The position numbers and the translations under genes were made by a program. The notes under the pieces are model-generated. The model saw nothing but the letters and a program-made list of their open reading frames with translations. It was not told the origin of the DNA and did not search any database. From Ruegeria arenilitoris (lineage in GTDB: Bacteria > Pseudomonadota > Alphaproteobacteria > Rhodobacterales > Rhodobacteraceae), in the NCBI RefSeq assembly GCF_013035425.1, contig NZ_WQHX01000004.1, positions 124,001 through 188,000 of the forward strand: a DNA stretch of 64,000 bases. The letters are read 5' to 3'. Positions 10,823-18,754 of the stretch are shown piece after piece (positions within the stretch are counted from its first letter, which is position 1; each line of letters opens with the position of its first letter).

Positions 10823-11539
10823 TCAGACGGCTCCGTGCTGCTCTAACCTGTTCTGAACCAAACCAGCAACTCTGGCGGCTTGTACTGTCACGGGTGTACC
10901 ACTTGCTCGGACCAAAGCCAGCTGTTGCGCTGCATTGGCCAGAACCGTGTCGTTGGCATCCCGTGCAACACCACTTAAAAACTGGGCTGCGTAGTCCAAG
11001 CTGCGGTGGTCGGTCGGCCCAGTCAACACATCGGCAATCTGTGCCATATCATCCTGATAGGCTAAGGGATCGGGTCGTATTGTTTCGTCACGGATATAGT
11101 CAGATCCATCAGGCCGCCTATCTTCTGGAACATGCCGCAAGATCGCGGTTTGAAACTGGGCCAGAGATTTCAGTGGTTTGTTCAAAAAGCCATCTGCCCC
11201 TGCATTTATTGCCTCTGCCTCGGCCCCGTCATCGCCCGAGAGTCCCAGAATGACGTCAATGCGAATGACTTCATCGGCCAGTTCGGCGATCAAATCTGAC
11301 CCAATGCCGTCAGGCAGGCCCATATCCACGACAATAACAGATGGGCGGTAAATCTGCAGATGCCGCCGCGCTGACTTTAGGCAGTCTGCCCGCCTGAAGC
11401 GCGCACCGCTGTGCAAACACATTAAGCGGATTGCATCGCAAACATATCGGCTATCTTCGACCACAAGTACGGTCTGGCCAAGAAGCGGCCGCATTTTAGT
11501 GGGCGTGGGGCGGGTTATGAATTGTCCCGAATCGTCCAT
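10823..11539 (-). CDS. Response regulator with an N-terminal receiver domain and no recognised output domain
   Basis: A 238-residue protein with a CheY-like receiver at about residues 22-135: acidic pair E28/D29, phospho-acceptor D72 (VVDMGLPDG), S101 in the switch position and K121 in NKPLK. The remaining ~100 residues are predicted helical, alanine-rich and match no DNA-binding or enzymatic domain that I recognise. I chose ATG 11539 over the GTG 30 nt upstream because AGGAG stands 8 nt before it. No kinase is adjacent. A short membrane peptide follows one base after its stop. Confidence 0.9.
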   Translation of the reverse strand: MDDSGQFITRPTPTKMRPLLGQTVLVVEDSRYVCDAIRLMCLHSGARFRRADCLKSARRHLQIYRPSVIVVDMGLPDGIGSDLIAELADEVIRIDVILGLSGDDGAEAEAINAGADGFLNKPLKSLAQFQTAILRHVPEDRRPDGSDYIRDETIRPDPLAYQDDMAQIADVLTGPTDHRSLDYAAQFLSGVARDANDTVLANAAQQLALVRASGTPVTVQAARVAGLVQNRLEQHGAV

Positions 11540-11674
11540 GGCAGAACTCCTAATCAGCAGATGCCCCACGCTAGGAACTCTCAGCTAACACCGGGTTAAC
11601 GGGCAATTTGGCGCACTTGCCCTTTGGCCGGGCAGCGCCCATAACCGCTGCAACGCAGAACAGAGGAGATATCC

Positions 11675-12079
11675 ATGATCGGTCGCCTGAACCACGTCGC
11701 TATCGCCGTCCCCGACCTTGATGCAGCTTCGGCACAATATCGCAATGCGCTGGGCGCAAAGGTGGGCGACCCTAAGGACGAACCTGATCACGGTGTTACC
11801 GTTGTCTTTATCGAGCTACCTAATACAAAGATCGAACTTCTGTATCCATTGGGTGAAAACAGCCCGATAAACGGATTCCTTGAAAAGAACCCTTCAGGTG
11901 GTATCCACCATGTCTGCTATGAAGTTGAAGATATCATTGCCGCCCGCGATCACTTGAAGGAAACAGGCGCCCGCGTTTTGGGTTCAGGCGAGCCGAAAAT
12001 TGGTGCGCATGGTAAACCTGTACTCTTCCTGCATCCCAAGGACTTTAATGGTTGCTTGGTCGAGTTGGAGCAAGTCTGA
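11675..12079 (+). CDS. mce: Methylmalonyl-CoA epimerase
   Basis: Interconverts (2R)- and (2S)-methylmalonyl-CoA in propionyl-CoA breakdown. The 134-residue protein is a VOC-fold dimer subunit starting MIGRLNHVAIAVPDLDAA, with metal ligands expected at His7 (LNHVAI), His86-region (GGIHHVCYEV) and the C-terminal Glu (CLVELEQV); all are present. GAGGAG precedes the ATG. The following DUF1467 gene starts 9 nt downstream and is a frequent neighbour of this epimerase in Rhodobacteraceae. Confidence 0.93.
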   Translation: MIGRLNHVAIAVPDLDAASAQYRNALGAKVGDPKDEPDHGVTVVFIELPNTKIELLYPLGENSPINGFLEKNPSGGIHHVCYEVEDIIAARDHLKETGARVLGSGEPKIGAHGKPVLFLHPKDFNGCLVELEQV

Positions 12080-12088
12080 GGTGGGCCG

Positions 12089-12364
12089 ATGACAATAACC
12101 GCTGCACTGGTTCTTTTTGCTGTTATTTGGTTTCTGACCCTTTTGGTGGTCTTGCCGGTGCGGATCAAAACACAAGGTGATCTGGGCGATATTGTACCTG
12201 GCACGCACGCCGGAGCACCCGAAGTTCACCATCTAAAAAAGAAAATCTGGATCACAACTGGAATCTCATTGGTGTTATGGGCGATTATCACCGGAGTTAT
12301 TCTGTCCGGTTTAATCTCTGTTCGCGATTTCGACTGGCTCAACCAACTTGAGCCACGTGATTAA
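12089..12364 (+). CDS. DUF1467 family small membrane protein
   Basis: A 91-residue protein with two membrane helices (about residues 4-25 and 53-76) separated by a polar stretch containing GDIVPGTHAGAPEVHH, which is the family signature. It is widespread in alphaproteobacteria and has no known function. It follows mce by 9 nt and is probably co-transcribed with it. It converges with the EI24-type gene, whose stop is 9 nt away. Confidence 0.9.
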   Translation: MTITAALVLFAVIWFLTLLVVLPVRIKTQGDLGDIVPGTHAGAPEVHHLKKKIWITTGISLVLWAIITGVILSGLISVRDFDWLNQLEPRD

Positions 12365-12373
12365 GCCCTAGAC

Positions 12374-13066
12374 CTAAGTGTCCGACAACTTGTGATAGAT
12401 ATGTGTGAAAGTCGCTGCGCCGATGACAGGGATCACGAGGTTCAGCAACGGCACGGATAATGGGATCGCCATTAACGTTCCCGCTAGCCATATAGTCGTA
12501 GAATGTTTAGCGCGCAGTTTCTGCGCACCTTCGCGTCCAAGCCGTCTCATTGCGGCCAGGGTGAAGTATTCGCGGCCCAGAAGAAATCCATTCATAGCCC
12601 AAAAGATGAAAGGCGCAAATGGCGGGAACATCGCATAGAAAATTAATGCCAAAAGGTTCGCCACGATTAAAACGCCAAGAAAGCTTATCGTGTCCCACAA
12701 GGCGTCACCGATGGGAACAGGCGATACTTGGGGAAGGTTTGGGTAATACCGATCCTCTACAGCTTGCGCTACTTCGTCTAGAAACATCGAAGTGATGGCA
12801 GATGCTACGGGTACCATAAGAAAAATGGGTAAAATCAAAACCAGTACGATGCCAGAATAGTTCAATACATCGTTTAGCCATGGCACGGCTCCGATGAAGG
12901 GCAAGGAAATTTCGCTTCCTGACCGGATATTGATCAACCAGATTGCACCGGCACAAGCAATAATCAACAATAACAGGGTCAAGCCGACGCCCCGCATAAG
13001 GACGCCCCGGAATCTAGGATCACCGATCTGGCCAAGCGCCGAAATAAAAGCGTTCAGTATGATCAT
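12374..13066 (-). CDS. EI24/CysZ-like integral membrane protein
   Basis: A 230-residue protein with about four to five hydrophobic segments and the EI24/CysZ pattern: N-terminal AFISALGQIGDPRFRGVL, a long first helix, a central WDTISFLGVL segment, and NGFLLGREYFTLAAMRRLG before the last helices. CysZ members import sulfate for cysteine synthesis, but the alphaproteobacterial branch is uncharacterised and no sulfur gene is near, so I do not assign transport. Its ATG overlaps the stop of the nitroreductase gene by 4 nt (ATGA), indicating co-translation. Confidence 0.87.
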   Translation of the reverse strand: MIILNAFISALGQIGDPRFRGVLMRGVGLTLLLLIIACAGAIWLINIRSGSEISLPFIGAVPWLNDVLNYSGIVLVLILPIFLMVPVASAITSMFLDEVAQAVEDRYYPNLPQVSPVPIGDALWDTISFLGVLIVANLLALIFYAMFPPFAPFIFWAMNGFLLGREYFTLAAMRRLGREGAQKLRAKHSTTIWLAGTLMAIPLSVPLLNLVIPVIGAATFTHIYHKLSDT

Positions 13067-13641
13067 TCAGACACCCACTGTGTGAGTGCTGAAACATCTG
13101 GACGGGGTCGTTCGGGCGGTGACACGCTTTCAGTTGCGATGTGGATAAACCCGGCAACGCGTTCATTTTCAGCCAATCCCAATCCTTTTTTGCAAAACTC
13201 CCGGTCGTGTGCCTGCCAGCCAGATAGCCAATTTGCCCCCCATCCAGCGGCCAGAGCCGCGTTCAGCAACGCCAGACAAACGGCTCCGGCCGAGTATGTT
13301 TGTTCAATCGCGGGTATCTTTTCAGAAGGTTTTTGAACCTCGATGACAGCCACGGCCAGAAGACCCATATCGAACTGACTGCGAGCCTTGGCGATCTCTT
13401 CTGCGTTTTTACCCATAGCTGCAGCCCGGTTTTCCGTCAGATCGGCAAGCCTTTGCAAAGCGCCAATTTCTAAAACAACAAAGCGCCACGGCTCTAATTT
13501 GCCGTGATCCGGACTACGCGCGGCAGCTGTTAAAAGCGGAAGCAACTGTTCACGGTTAGGCGCAGGAGCGACCAGCGTCTTAGCCGGGCGTGACCGGCGC
13601 GACTGCAGAAAGTCCAACGCTGCAGGGTTCTTCAAGGACAT
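13063..13641 (-). CDS. Nitroreductase family protein (YdjA-like)
   Basis: A 192-residue FMN-dependent oxidoreductase of the compact nitroreductase branch. The FMN-contact segment SRRSRPAK (residues 14-21), RSPDHGKLEPWRF (42-54) and the late GWGANWLSGW loop fit YdjA-type enzymes, which reduce nitro and quinone compounds with NAD(P)H; the natural substrate is unknown. It is first of a two-gene unit with the EI24-type gene, overlapping it by 4 nt. Confidence 0.88.
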   Translation of the reverse strand: MSLKNPAALDFLQSRRSRPAKTLVAPAPNREQLLPLLTAAARSPDHGKLEPWRFVVLEIGALQRLADLTENRAAAMGKNAEEIAKARSQFDMGLLAVAVIEVQKPSEKIPAIEQTYSAGAVCLALLNAALAAGWGANWLSGWQAHDREFCKKGLGLAENERVAGFIHIATESVSPPERPRPDVSALTQWVSE

Positions 13642-13789
13642 ATGTTAACTTTCTTCACATGGGCGGTGCTTATCTCGGCCCGTAGGGTCATATTTTCAAG
13701 GGCAGACTGGTAGGAATGACAAATCAATTGCAACATCAAACCGGAAAACAGGAGTTCGAGTTGAACATCTTGCCCAGTTTGTGTTGTAC

Positions 13790-14038
13790 CTAAATGTCCT
13801 GACGGTCCGTTTCGCGAATCTGATAAACACCCTCCGGCAAGTCCAGAGCTGCAGCGAGGTCACGAACCTGCTCAGGCGAAAGGGTGATCTTTTGAACCTT
13901 GTCCGTTCTTGGATCCAGTTGTTCAATCGTTACGCACTCGGCAAAGCTGTTGATGACAATGTCTTCTTGCAAAGGCTTTGGGCCTTCGTCCACCAATGTG
14001 ATGACTGTCGAGTCGAATTCATGCTCAATTGAAAACAT
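13790..14038 (-). CDS. Conserved hypothetical protein, Roseobacter type
   Basis: An 82-residue acidic soluble protein (MFSIEHEFDSTVITLVDEG...). I recognise no domain; the pattern of alternating strands followed by a helix ending in LAAALDLPEGVY resembles short conserved proteins seen in many Rhodobacteraceae. The frame is open upstream to a TTG at 14116 and an ATG at 14068, but the conserved-looking portion starts at 14038, which I use; the ribosome site (GTGGGG) is weak, so the start is uncertain. It is divergent from the M48 peptidase gene. The 148-bp gap to the nitroreductase start holds nothing I can support. Confidence 0.65.
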   Translation of the reverse strand: MFSIEHEFDSTVITLVDEGPKPLQEDIVINSFAECVTIEQLDPRTDKVQKITLSPEQVRDLAAALDLPEGVYQIRETDRQDI

Positions 14039-14160
14039 GGCCCCACAGTGCCGATACAAATAGGGCATTGCAACCCGTTGTATTTCATTTCGCCAGTGGA
14101 ACAACAAAGATTGCAACGTTATAGTAGCCTGCCGGAGAGATCGACTGAAAGGATTTGCTC

Positions 14161-14865
14161 ATGCGCCGTCTCGCCCTGACGTTGGTTCTTGCTCTGGCGG
14201 CATGTGAATCTGCCTATGTCGAAGCCATCCCTTCGTCAGAATGGACGCCAAAATCCTCAGAATCGCAGGAGCTGGCCGCGTCGTTCAACCAAGTCAGCAA
14301 GTCAGTGGCTGAAGCTTCGCGAACCGAATGCCGCCGCCGGACCCGAGCCGTCAATTGTGATTTCGTGATTCTCATTGATCTGGACCGACGCGCGTCGGCA
14401 AATGCGTTTCAGACGCTGGACGAAAATGGACGCCCATTGATCATTTTCACTCAGGCCATGATTGAGTCCACACAAAACGCGGATGAGATTGCATTTGTCA
14501 TGGGTCATGAAGCGGCTCATCATATTCTGGGACACATTGCCCGTCAGGCTGAAAACGCTCGGGAAAGCGCAATTATCTTTGGAGATCTTGCGCGACGTCA
14601 AGGCGAAGACGCGGCAGGCATCGAACGAGCCCAACAATTGGGCGCAGAGGTGGGTGCGCAATATTATTCTCGGGCCTTCGAATTGGAAGCTGATCAACTT
14701 GGAACGATTATCACAAATGCGGCAGGATATAATCCTTTGATTGGATTGAAATTCTTCCAACGAATTCCGGACCCGGGCGATCGATTCCTGGCCTCACACC
14801 CGCCAAATGCTGAACGGGTGCAGGTCGTTCTGGATACGTCTGCCAAACTTGGGCTTACCAGATGA
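14161..14865 (+). CDS. M48-family metallopeptidase lipoprotein
   Basis: A 234-residue envelope lipoprotein: signal peptide with lipobox LAAC (Cys15), then a short M48 peptidase domain. Zinc ligands H116 and H120 lie in HEAAHH and the third ligand Glu174 in FELEADQLG (ExxxD). These LoiP/BepA-like enzymes trim misfolded or damaged envelope proteins. ATG 14161 is chosen over TTG 14155 because AAGGA lies 7 nt ahead. Its stop overlaps the next start (ATGA), so it is coupled to the IMPACT-family gene. Confidence 0.92.
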   Translation: MRRLALTLVLALAACESAYVEAIPSSEWTPKSSESQELAASFNQVSKSVAEASRTECRRRTRAVNCDFVILIDLDRRASANAFQTLDENGRPLIIFTQAMIESTQNADEIAFVMGHEAAHHILGHIARQAENARESAIIFGDLARRQGEDAAGIERAQQLGAEVGAQYYSRAFELEADQLGTIITNAAGYNPLIGLKFFQRIPDPGDRFLASHPPNAERVQVVLDTSAKLGLTR

Positions 14866-15221
14866 CGACGCTGACGTGTCTGGGTGTGGTTTTAACTGAT
14901 CGTGGATCGAAATATGCGGTTTCCGGCGGAAAGGTGAAGAGCCGTGAACAAATCGACGCGATGCTGGCCGAACTCAAATCCGACAAGGCGTATTCAAAAG
15001 CCACGCATAACTCTTGGGCCGCGGTATTGCCCGCAGGGTCGTTAAAAGCCGACGACGGCGAGGCCGGCGCGGGGATGGTAATCCTTCGAATGATGGAGCG
15101 CGCAGAACTCAGTGAGCATTTGATCATCGTAACTCGCTGGTACGGAGGAAAAAAATTGGGCGGCGACAGGTTTCGTCGTGTACAGGACGCAACGCGCGCC
15201 TATCTGGACAACCTGGGATGA
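14862..15221 (+). CDS. YigZ/IMPACT (UPF0029) family protein
   Basis: A 119-residue protein corresponding to the N-terminal UPF0029 domain of YigZ. It has the family motifs SKATHNSWA, ADDGEAGAG and VTRWYGGKKLGGDRF. YigZ is about 200 residues and has a second domain that is absent here, so this is the short single-domain form. Related proteins bind nucleic acid or ribosomes, but the bacterial role is unsettled. It overlaps the M48 peptidase stop by 4 nt. Confidence 0.88.
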   Translation: MTTLTCLGVVLTDRGSKYAVSGGKVKSREQIDAMLAELKSDKAYSKATHNSWAAVLPAGSLKADDGEAGAGMVILRMMERAELSEHLIIVTRWYGGKKLGGDRFRRVQDATRAYLDNLG

Positions 15222-15299
15222 CGATTTTGACCTGTGTCAAGGGCACGAGACACTGAAAGTAATAGCCTTTCCCAAAGCGTGTTACGGAAAGGAGGTCTC

Positions 15300-15551
15300 A
15301 TGTCGGACCGCGAACTGTTGAAACGCCACGCAGCGCTTGTTGACCAAATGGCCGACCGATTAGGGGTGGACCTACAAGAGGCGGCTATCGCTGGCGCTGT
15401 AGCGATGGATGAGATTTCTGATGCGGTATTGAGGTGCACGAAATGCGCGAACCCCGGTCATTGTGAAAGTCTTTTGGCACAGTCTGTCAATATAGACCAT
15501 TCGCCGGAATACTGTCGCAATCGCGATCTACTGCGCAGGTTGCAACCCTGA
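15300..15551 (+). CDS. DUF6455-type four-cysteine protein, copy 1
   Basis: An 83-residue protein starting after a near-perfect AAGGAGGT ribosome site. A helical N-terminal half with LGVDLQEA precedes a cysteine module: C46-x2-C49-x5-C55-x16-C72, ending CRNRDLLRRL. The spacing suggests a small metal (Zn or Fe-S) site, but that is inference. It is the first of three tandem paralogues joined by TGATG stop-start overlaps, all made from one message. Family members occur in Rhodobacteraceae with no known function. Confidence 0.85.
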   Translation: MSDRELLKRHAALVDQMADRLGVDLQEAAIAGAVAMDEISDAVLRCTKCANPGHCESLLAQSVNIDHSPEYCRNRDLLRRLQP

Positions 15552-15835
15552 TGTCGGCGGACAAAATGCGAAAGCTCGGGCAGATCATGCCTCACCTGCG
15601 TTTAGTATTGCGTATGGGGCAAACTACCGGGATTGACCTTGCTGCCGCTCATCGTGAAGGAATTCTTGGTCACGACGATTGGGCTGAAATGGTGCAATCA
15701 TGCCGTAAATGCGAATGGGCGACAGGCTGTCCGGAATGGTTGAACCGAAACGATTTAGCGTCACAAGCGCCTCAAACTTGCCCTAACCGGGAAAGGTTGG
15801 CTGCACTAAAATCCAAAAAATCGAAAGCAAACTGA
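15551..15835 (+). CDS. DUF6455-type four-cysteine protein, copy 2
   Basis: A 94-residue paralogue of the preceding protein with the same cysteine spacing: C51-x2-C54-x5-C60-x16-C77, ending CPNRERLAAL plus a lysine-rich tail (KSKKSKAN). Its N-terminal half contains TGIDLAAAHREG in place of LGVDLQEAAIAG. Its ATG overlaps the upstream stop in TGATG and its own stop overlaps the third copy in the same way, so equal translation of the three is likely. Function unknown. Confidence 0.85.
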   Translation: MSADKMRKLGQIMPHLRLVLRMGQTTGIDLAAAHREGILGHDDWAEMVQSCRKCEWATGCPEWLNRNDLASQAPQTCPNRERLAALKSKKSKAN

Positions 15836-16092
15836 TGGTTCCCAGTCCACTTGATGAAGCCGAGAAACACTTTTGGCTTACCCGTTCTGTTGCGCGTTGC
15901 ATGGGGGTATCGTTCACCGATGCGATTGCGGAAGGCAGATTAAAGGCTGATGGTTTTGCTGAATTGGTGGCGCGCTGCCAACATTCAGGTTGTAGCGAAA
16001 AGTGCTACTTCTGGCTGGCCAAGCAGCAGGCGCGGGCAAAGGCCGCGCCTGAATTTTGCATCAACGCAAAGGATCTGAACGCGCTGAACTAA
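15835..16092 (+). CDS. DUF6455-type cysteine protein, copy 3 (diverged)
   Basis: An 85-residue third paralogue. The cysteine module has changed spacing (C48-x4-C53-x3-C57-x17-C75), with an extra Cys22 in the N-terminal half (ARCMGVSFTDAIAEG). The CYFWL segment replaces CPEWL of copy 2 and the end FCINAKDLNAL matches the C-terminal motif. The divergence suggests the copies are not redundant and could form a heteromer. It ends 6 bp from the convergent CDGSH gene. Confidence 0.82.
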   Translation: MVPSPLDEAEKHFWLTRSVARCMGVSFTDAIAEGRLKADGFAELVARCQHSGCSEKCYFWLAKQQARAKAAPEFCINAKDLNALN

Positions 16093-16098
16093 CCAAGA

Positions 16099-16341
16099 TC
16101 AAAGCTTGGAGTGGCCGCCGTCACATAGCGGCGCGTTGGCGCTGTGTTTGCAACCGCAAAAAAACACTTTCTTGGTGGCTTCTGCTGAAAATTTGACGGG
16201 TTCAATGCCTGATCCTTTGTGCGAACCGTCACAAAATGGCTGCCGTTTAGATTTGCCACATGCGCACCAGAAATAGGTTTTTCCCTCAGTTACCTCGATG
16301 GGATAGGGTGCCTTTTGGGCAATGGTCGGGGATTCTGACAT
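16099..16341 (-). CDS. CDGSH iron-sulfur domain protein with two CDGSH motifs
   Basis: An 80-residue protein with two consecutive [2Fe-2S] modules, each three Cys and one His: CACGKSKRQPFCDGSH and CGCKHSANAPLCDGGH (Gly for Ser in the second). It resembles the soluble two-site Miner2/type III mitoNEET class; there is no membrane anchor. Such proteins act in electron transfer or cluster trafficking and redox sensing. It is transcribed alone, divergent from the small lipoprotein across 228 bp in which I see only AT-rich promoter-like sequence. Confidence 0.92.
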   Translation of the reverse strand: MSESPTIAQKAPYPIEVTEGKTYFWCACGKSKRQPFCDGSHKGSGIEPVKFSAEATKKVFFCGCKHSANAPLCDGGHSKL

Positions 16342-16569
16342 ATGGCTGCTCCGTTCTTCGCTGATGTCGTTTCAACACCCTAACGCAGTCTGTATCAAAC
16401 GGCAGCTTGCCTTCGGTGAATCATACCAAATTGCATAATTGCAGCGCTGTTTCGCTTTAAATCACAGATACGTTATCAACGCTGTTGCCAGACCGCTATC
16501 TTAGCCGTATCCTGATTTCGGCCCCGAAAAACTGGGCAATATCAGAAAAGTAATAGAGGACTGACGGAC

Positions 16570-16758
16570 ATGAAACTCAAATTCGCTGCTATCTGCGCCA
16601 CGGCTGTAGTTCTGACCGCTTGCTCGCAGCAAGAAGAACCGACCCCGGTTTATATCACTCCTGAATATGATAAATACGGCACACCTAGCTGTCCGGCAGG
16701 TTATGGCCTGGCCACAACAGAGGCTGGTCAGACCGTATGTAACCCGGTCACGCAATAA
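16570..16758 (+). CDS. Small secreted lipoprotein
   Basis: A 62-residue precursor with a signal peptide and lipobox LTAC (Cys18), leaving a mature lipoprotein of about 45 residues. The mature part has YITPEYDKYGTPSCPAGYGLA and a second Cys near the end (TVCNPVTQ), so one disulfide is possible. It resembles short Rhodobacteraceae lipoproteins of unknown role. GAGGAC lies ahead of the ATG and two strong terminators follow, suggesting a short, highly expressed monocistronic message. Confidence 0.82.
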   Translation: MKLKFAAICATAVVLTACSQQEEPTPVYITPEYDKYGTPSCPAGYGLATTEAGQTVCNPVTQ

Positions 16759-16768
16759 TTTTAATTCA

Positions 16769-16797
16769 GGCGGCCCATTCTTGGGCCGCCCGTTTTC
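16769..16797 (+). terminator. Rho-independent terminator after the small lipoprotein
   Basis: 9-bp perfect stem (GGCGGCCCA / TGGGCCGCC), 4-nt loop, followed by CGTTTTCTT. It begins 10 nt past the stop codon. Confidence 0.9.
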
Positions 16798-16811
16798 TTA
16801 GGATCGTAAAG

Positions 16812-16832
16812 CCGCCCAACGGGCGGTTTTTT
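16812..16832 (+). terminator. Second, tandem Rho-independent terminator
   Basis: 6-bp stem (CCGCCC / GGGCGG) with a 3-nt loop immediately followed by TTTTTT. It stands 15 nt after the first terminator and before dgkA. Confidence 0.85.
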
Positions 16833-16891
16833 CTTCACATTTTTAACCGAACAGGCGATTTTCCGCCAATTCAAAATGCGGGAGCCAGTAC

Positions 16892-17248
16892 ATGCGCAAC
16901 TTCTTTGTGCGACTGCACCACCGAACCCGGTGGAGCTGGCAGGGCCTTGTTGCAACTTACCGGGATGAATATTCGTTTCGGGTTTGGGTATGGGCTAACC
17001 TGGTCTCGGCGACTTTGGCCTTCTGGTTACCGATTGGCAGCAGTGCACGGACATTAATCCTTGTGCTGGGACTGATGGTTCTTGTGTCCGAATTGTTCAA
17101 CACCGCGATTGAGCGGGCAGTCGATCATACTTCTACTGACCATAGTAAACTTGCCGGCCAAGCTAAGGACGCCGCCAGCGCGGCAGTGGCATTGACGGCT
17201 GTTTCAGCTGGAATCGCCTGGGCACTAGCCATAATCCAACTAATCTGA
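16892..17248 (+). CDS. dgkA: Diacylglycerol kinase
   Basis: A 118-residue inner-membrane enzyme that phosphorylates diacylglycerol to phosphatidic acid, recycling the diacylglycerol left by envelope glucan or lipid modification. Three membrane helices and the DgkA signature SELFNTAIERAVD are present, with the helix-1 Glu (YRDEYSFRV) and a following DHSKLAGQAKDAASAAV segment. GGGAG precedes the ATG. It is transcribed alone and converges with rimO 9 bp away. Confidence 0.93.
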   Translation: MRNFFVRLHHRTRWSWQGLVATYRDEYSFRVWVWANLVSATLAFWLPIGSSARTLILVLGLMVLVSELFNTAIERAVDHTSTDHSKLAGQAKDAASAAVALTAVSAGIAWALAIIQLI

Positions 17249-17257
17249 TCGGTGCGG

Positions 17258-18655
17258 CTATGACTTTGGGGAAATCCGCCCCCACAAGTCATATTCGCCA
17301 GCCTCGTCAACTTCGACAGTTACAATATCGCCCGGTTTCAACGACCCGAAGCCCTCATCAATAAAAAGATTGCCGTCAATTTCCGGAGCGTCCGATTTGG
17401 TCCGGCATGTGGCGGCCTCTTCGTCAATGTCGTCCACGATTACCTCAACGGTTTTGCCGACTTTAGCTGCAAGCTTGGCCTCGGATATGGCTTGGGCCTT
17501 TTCCATGAAGCGTTCCCAGCGGTCTTGCTTGACCTCGGGTGCAATGTGATCGGGGAGGTCATTTGATCGGGCACCAGCAACATTTTCGTACTGGAAACAT
17601 CCCACGCGATCTAACTGGGCCTCATCCATCCAATCCAGTAATGTTTGAAACTCGGCCTCTGTTTCCCCTGGGTAGCCAACAATAAAGGTCGATCGCAACG
17701 TAATATCCGGGCAATCCCCACGCCACGCGGTAATCTCATCCAATGTCTTGGCGGCTGCAGCAGGGCGCGCCATGCGTTTCAGAACATCGGGATGAGCGTG
17801 TTGAAACGGAATATCAAGATAAGGCAGTACATTGCATCCCGCGTCCGCCATTAACGGTATTAGGTCCCGTACATGGGGATAAGGATAGACGTAATGCAGC
17901 CTCACCCATGCGTCCAGCTGACCCAGCTCGCGGGCCAAATCCGTGATATGGGTGCGCACGTCATGATCTTTCCAAGGGTTAATGTCGTATTTTCGGTCCA
18001 AACCGTAGGCCGACGTATCCTGAGATATCACCAAAAGCTCGCGCACGCCGCTGTTGACCAGCTTTTCCGCTTCACGCAATACCGCATGGGCTGGCCTACT
18101 GACCAACTTACCGCGCATATCAGGAATAATGCAGAACTTGCACTTGTGGTTGCAGCCTTCTGAAATTTTCAAGTAACTGTAATGGCGTGGTGTAAGTTTC
18201 ACCCCAGAGGCAGGAAGCAGATCGACAAAGGGATTTGGGTCCGGTGGAACCGCAGCGTGTACGGCATCCAGCACCTGTTCATATTGGTGCGGGCCGGTTA
18301 CAGCCAATATGCGAGGGTGGTGTTCCCGGATGTAATCCGGCTCGGCCCCCAAGCAGCCGGTAACGATAACTTTGCCGTTTTCCGCCAACGCTTCACCAAT
18401 GGCGTCTAGGGATTCTGCCTTTGCGCTGTCAAGAAATCCGCATGTGTTCACTATTACGGCATCTGCACCTGCGTAATCAGGGGAAATACCGTATCCTTCT
18501 GCGCGAAGCCGGGTCAGAATACGTTCACTGTCCACCAGGGCCTTGGGGCATCCAAGAGACACCATTCCAAGCGTAGGTTGACCGCGACGCGGAGTGTCAG
18601 TGATCTGCGCAGCAGGCGCGAGGTCGGGGCGAAGGTTTGGTGGGTTTGTGGTCAT
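17258..18655 (-). CDS. rimO: Ribosomal protein uS12 methylthiotransferase RimO
   Basis: A radical-SAM enzyme that adds a methylthio group to the conserved Asp of ribosomal protein S12. The 465-residue protein has the N-terminal UPF0004 domain with cluster cysteines C36 (SLGCPK), C72 (NTCGF) and a third in [10 protein letters not shown], the radical-SAM triad CNHKCKFC, and a C-terminal TRAM domain. [10 protein letters not shown] is typical of RimO rather than MiaB. ATG 18655 gives MTTNPPN; a TTG 36 nt upstream is in frame and has a purine-rich leader, so the start is not certain. Confidence 0.96.
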   Translation of the reverse strand: MTTNPPNLRPDLAPAAQITDTPRRGQPTLGMVSLGCPKALVDSERILTRLRAEGYGISPDYAGADAVIVNTCGFLDSAKAESLDAIGEALAENGKVIVTGCLGAEPDYIREHHPRILAVTGPHQYEQVLDAVHAAVPPDPNPFVDLLPASGVKLTPRHYSYLKISEGCNHKCKFCIIPDMRGKLVSRPAHAVLREAEKLVNSGVRELLVISQDTSAYGLDRKYDINPWKDHDVRTHITDLARELGQLDAWVRLHYVYPYPHVRDLIPLMADAGCNVLPYLDIPFQHAHPDVLKRMARPAAAAKTLDEITAWRGDCPDITLRSTFIVGYPGETEAEFQTLLDWMDEAQLDRVGCFQYENVAGARSNDLPDHIAPEVKQDRWERFMEKAQAISEAKLAAKVGKTVEVIVDDIDEEAATCRTKSDAPEIDGNLFIDEGFGSLKPGDIVTVEVDEAGEYDLWGRISPKS

Positions 18656-18754
18656 GGCGCGGCGTATAGAGGGGAAAGCTTCCCCTTGCAAATATCACTT
18701 TTTGAGGGCTGACTTAAATCAGAGCAGAAAAGCCGAACAAGGCAGGTGGCAGCT

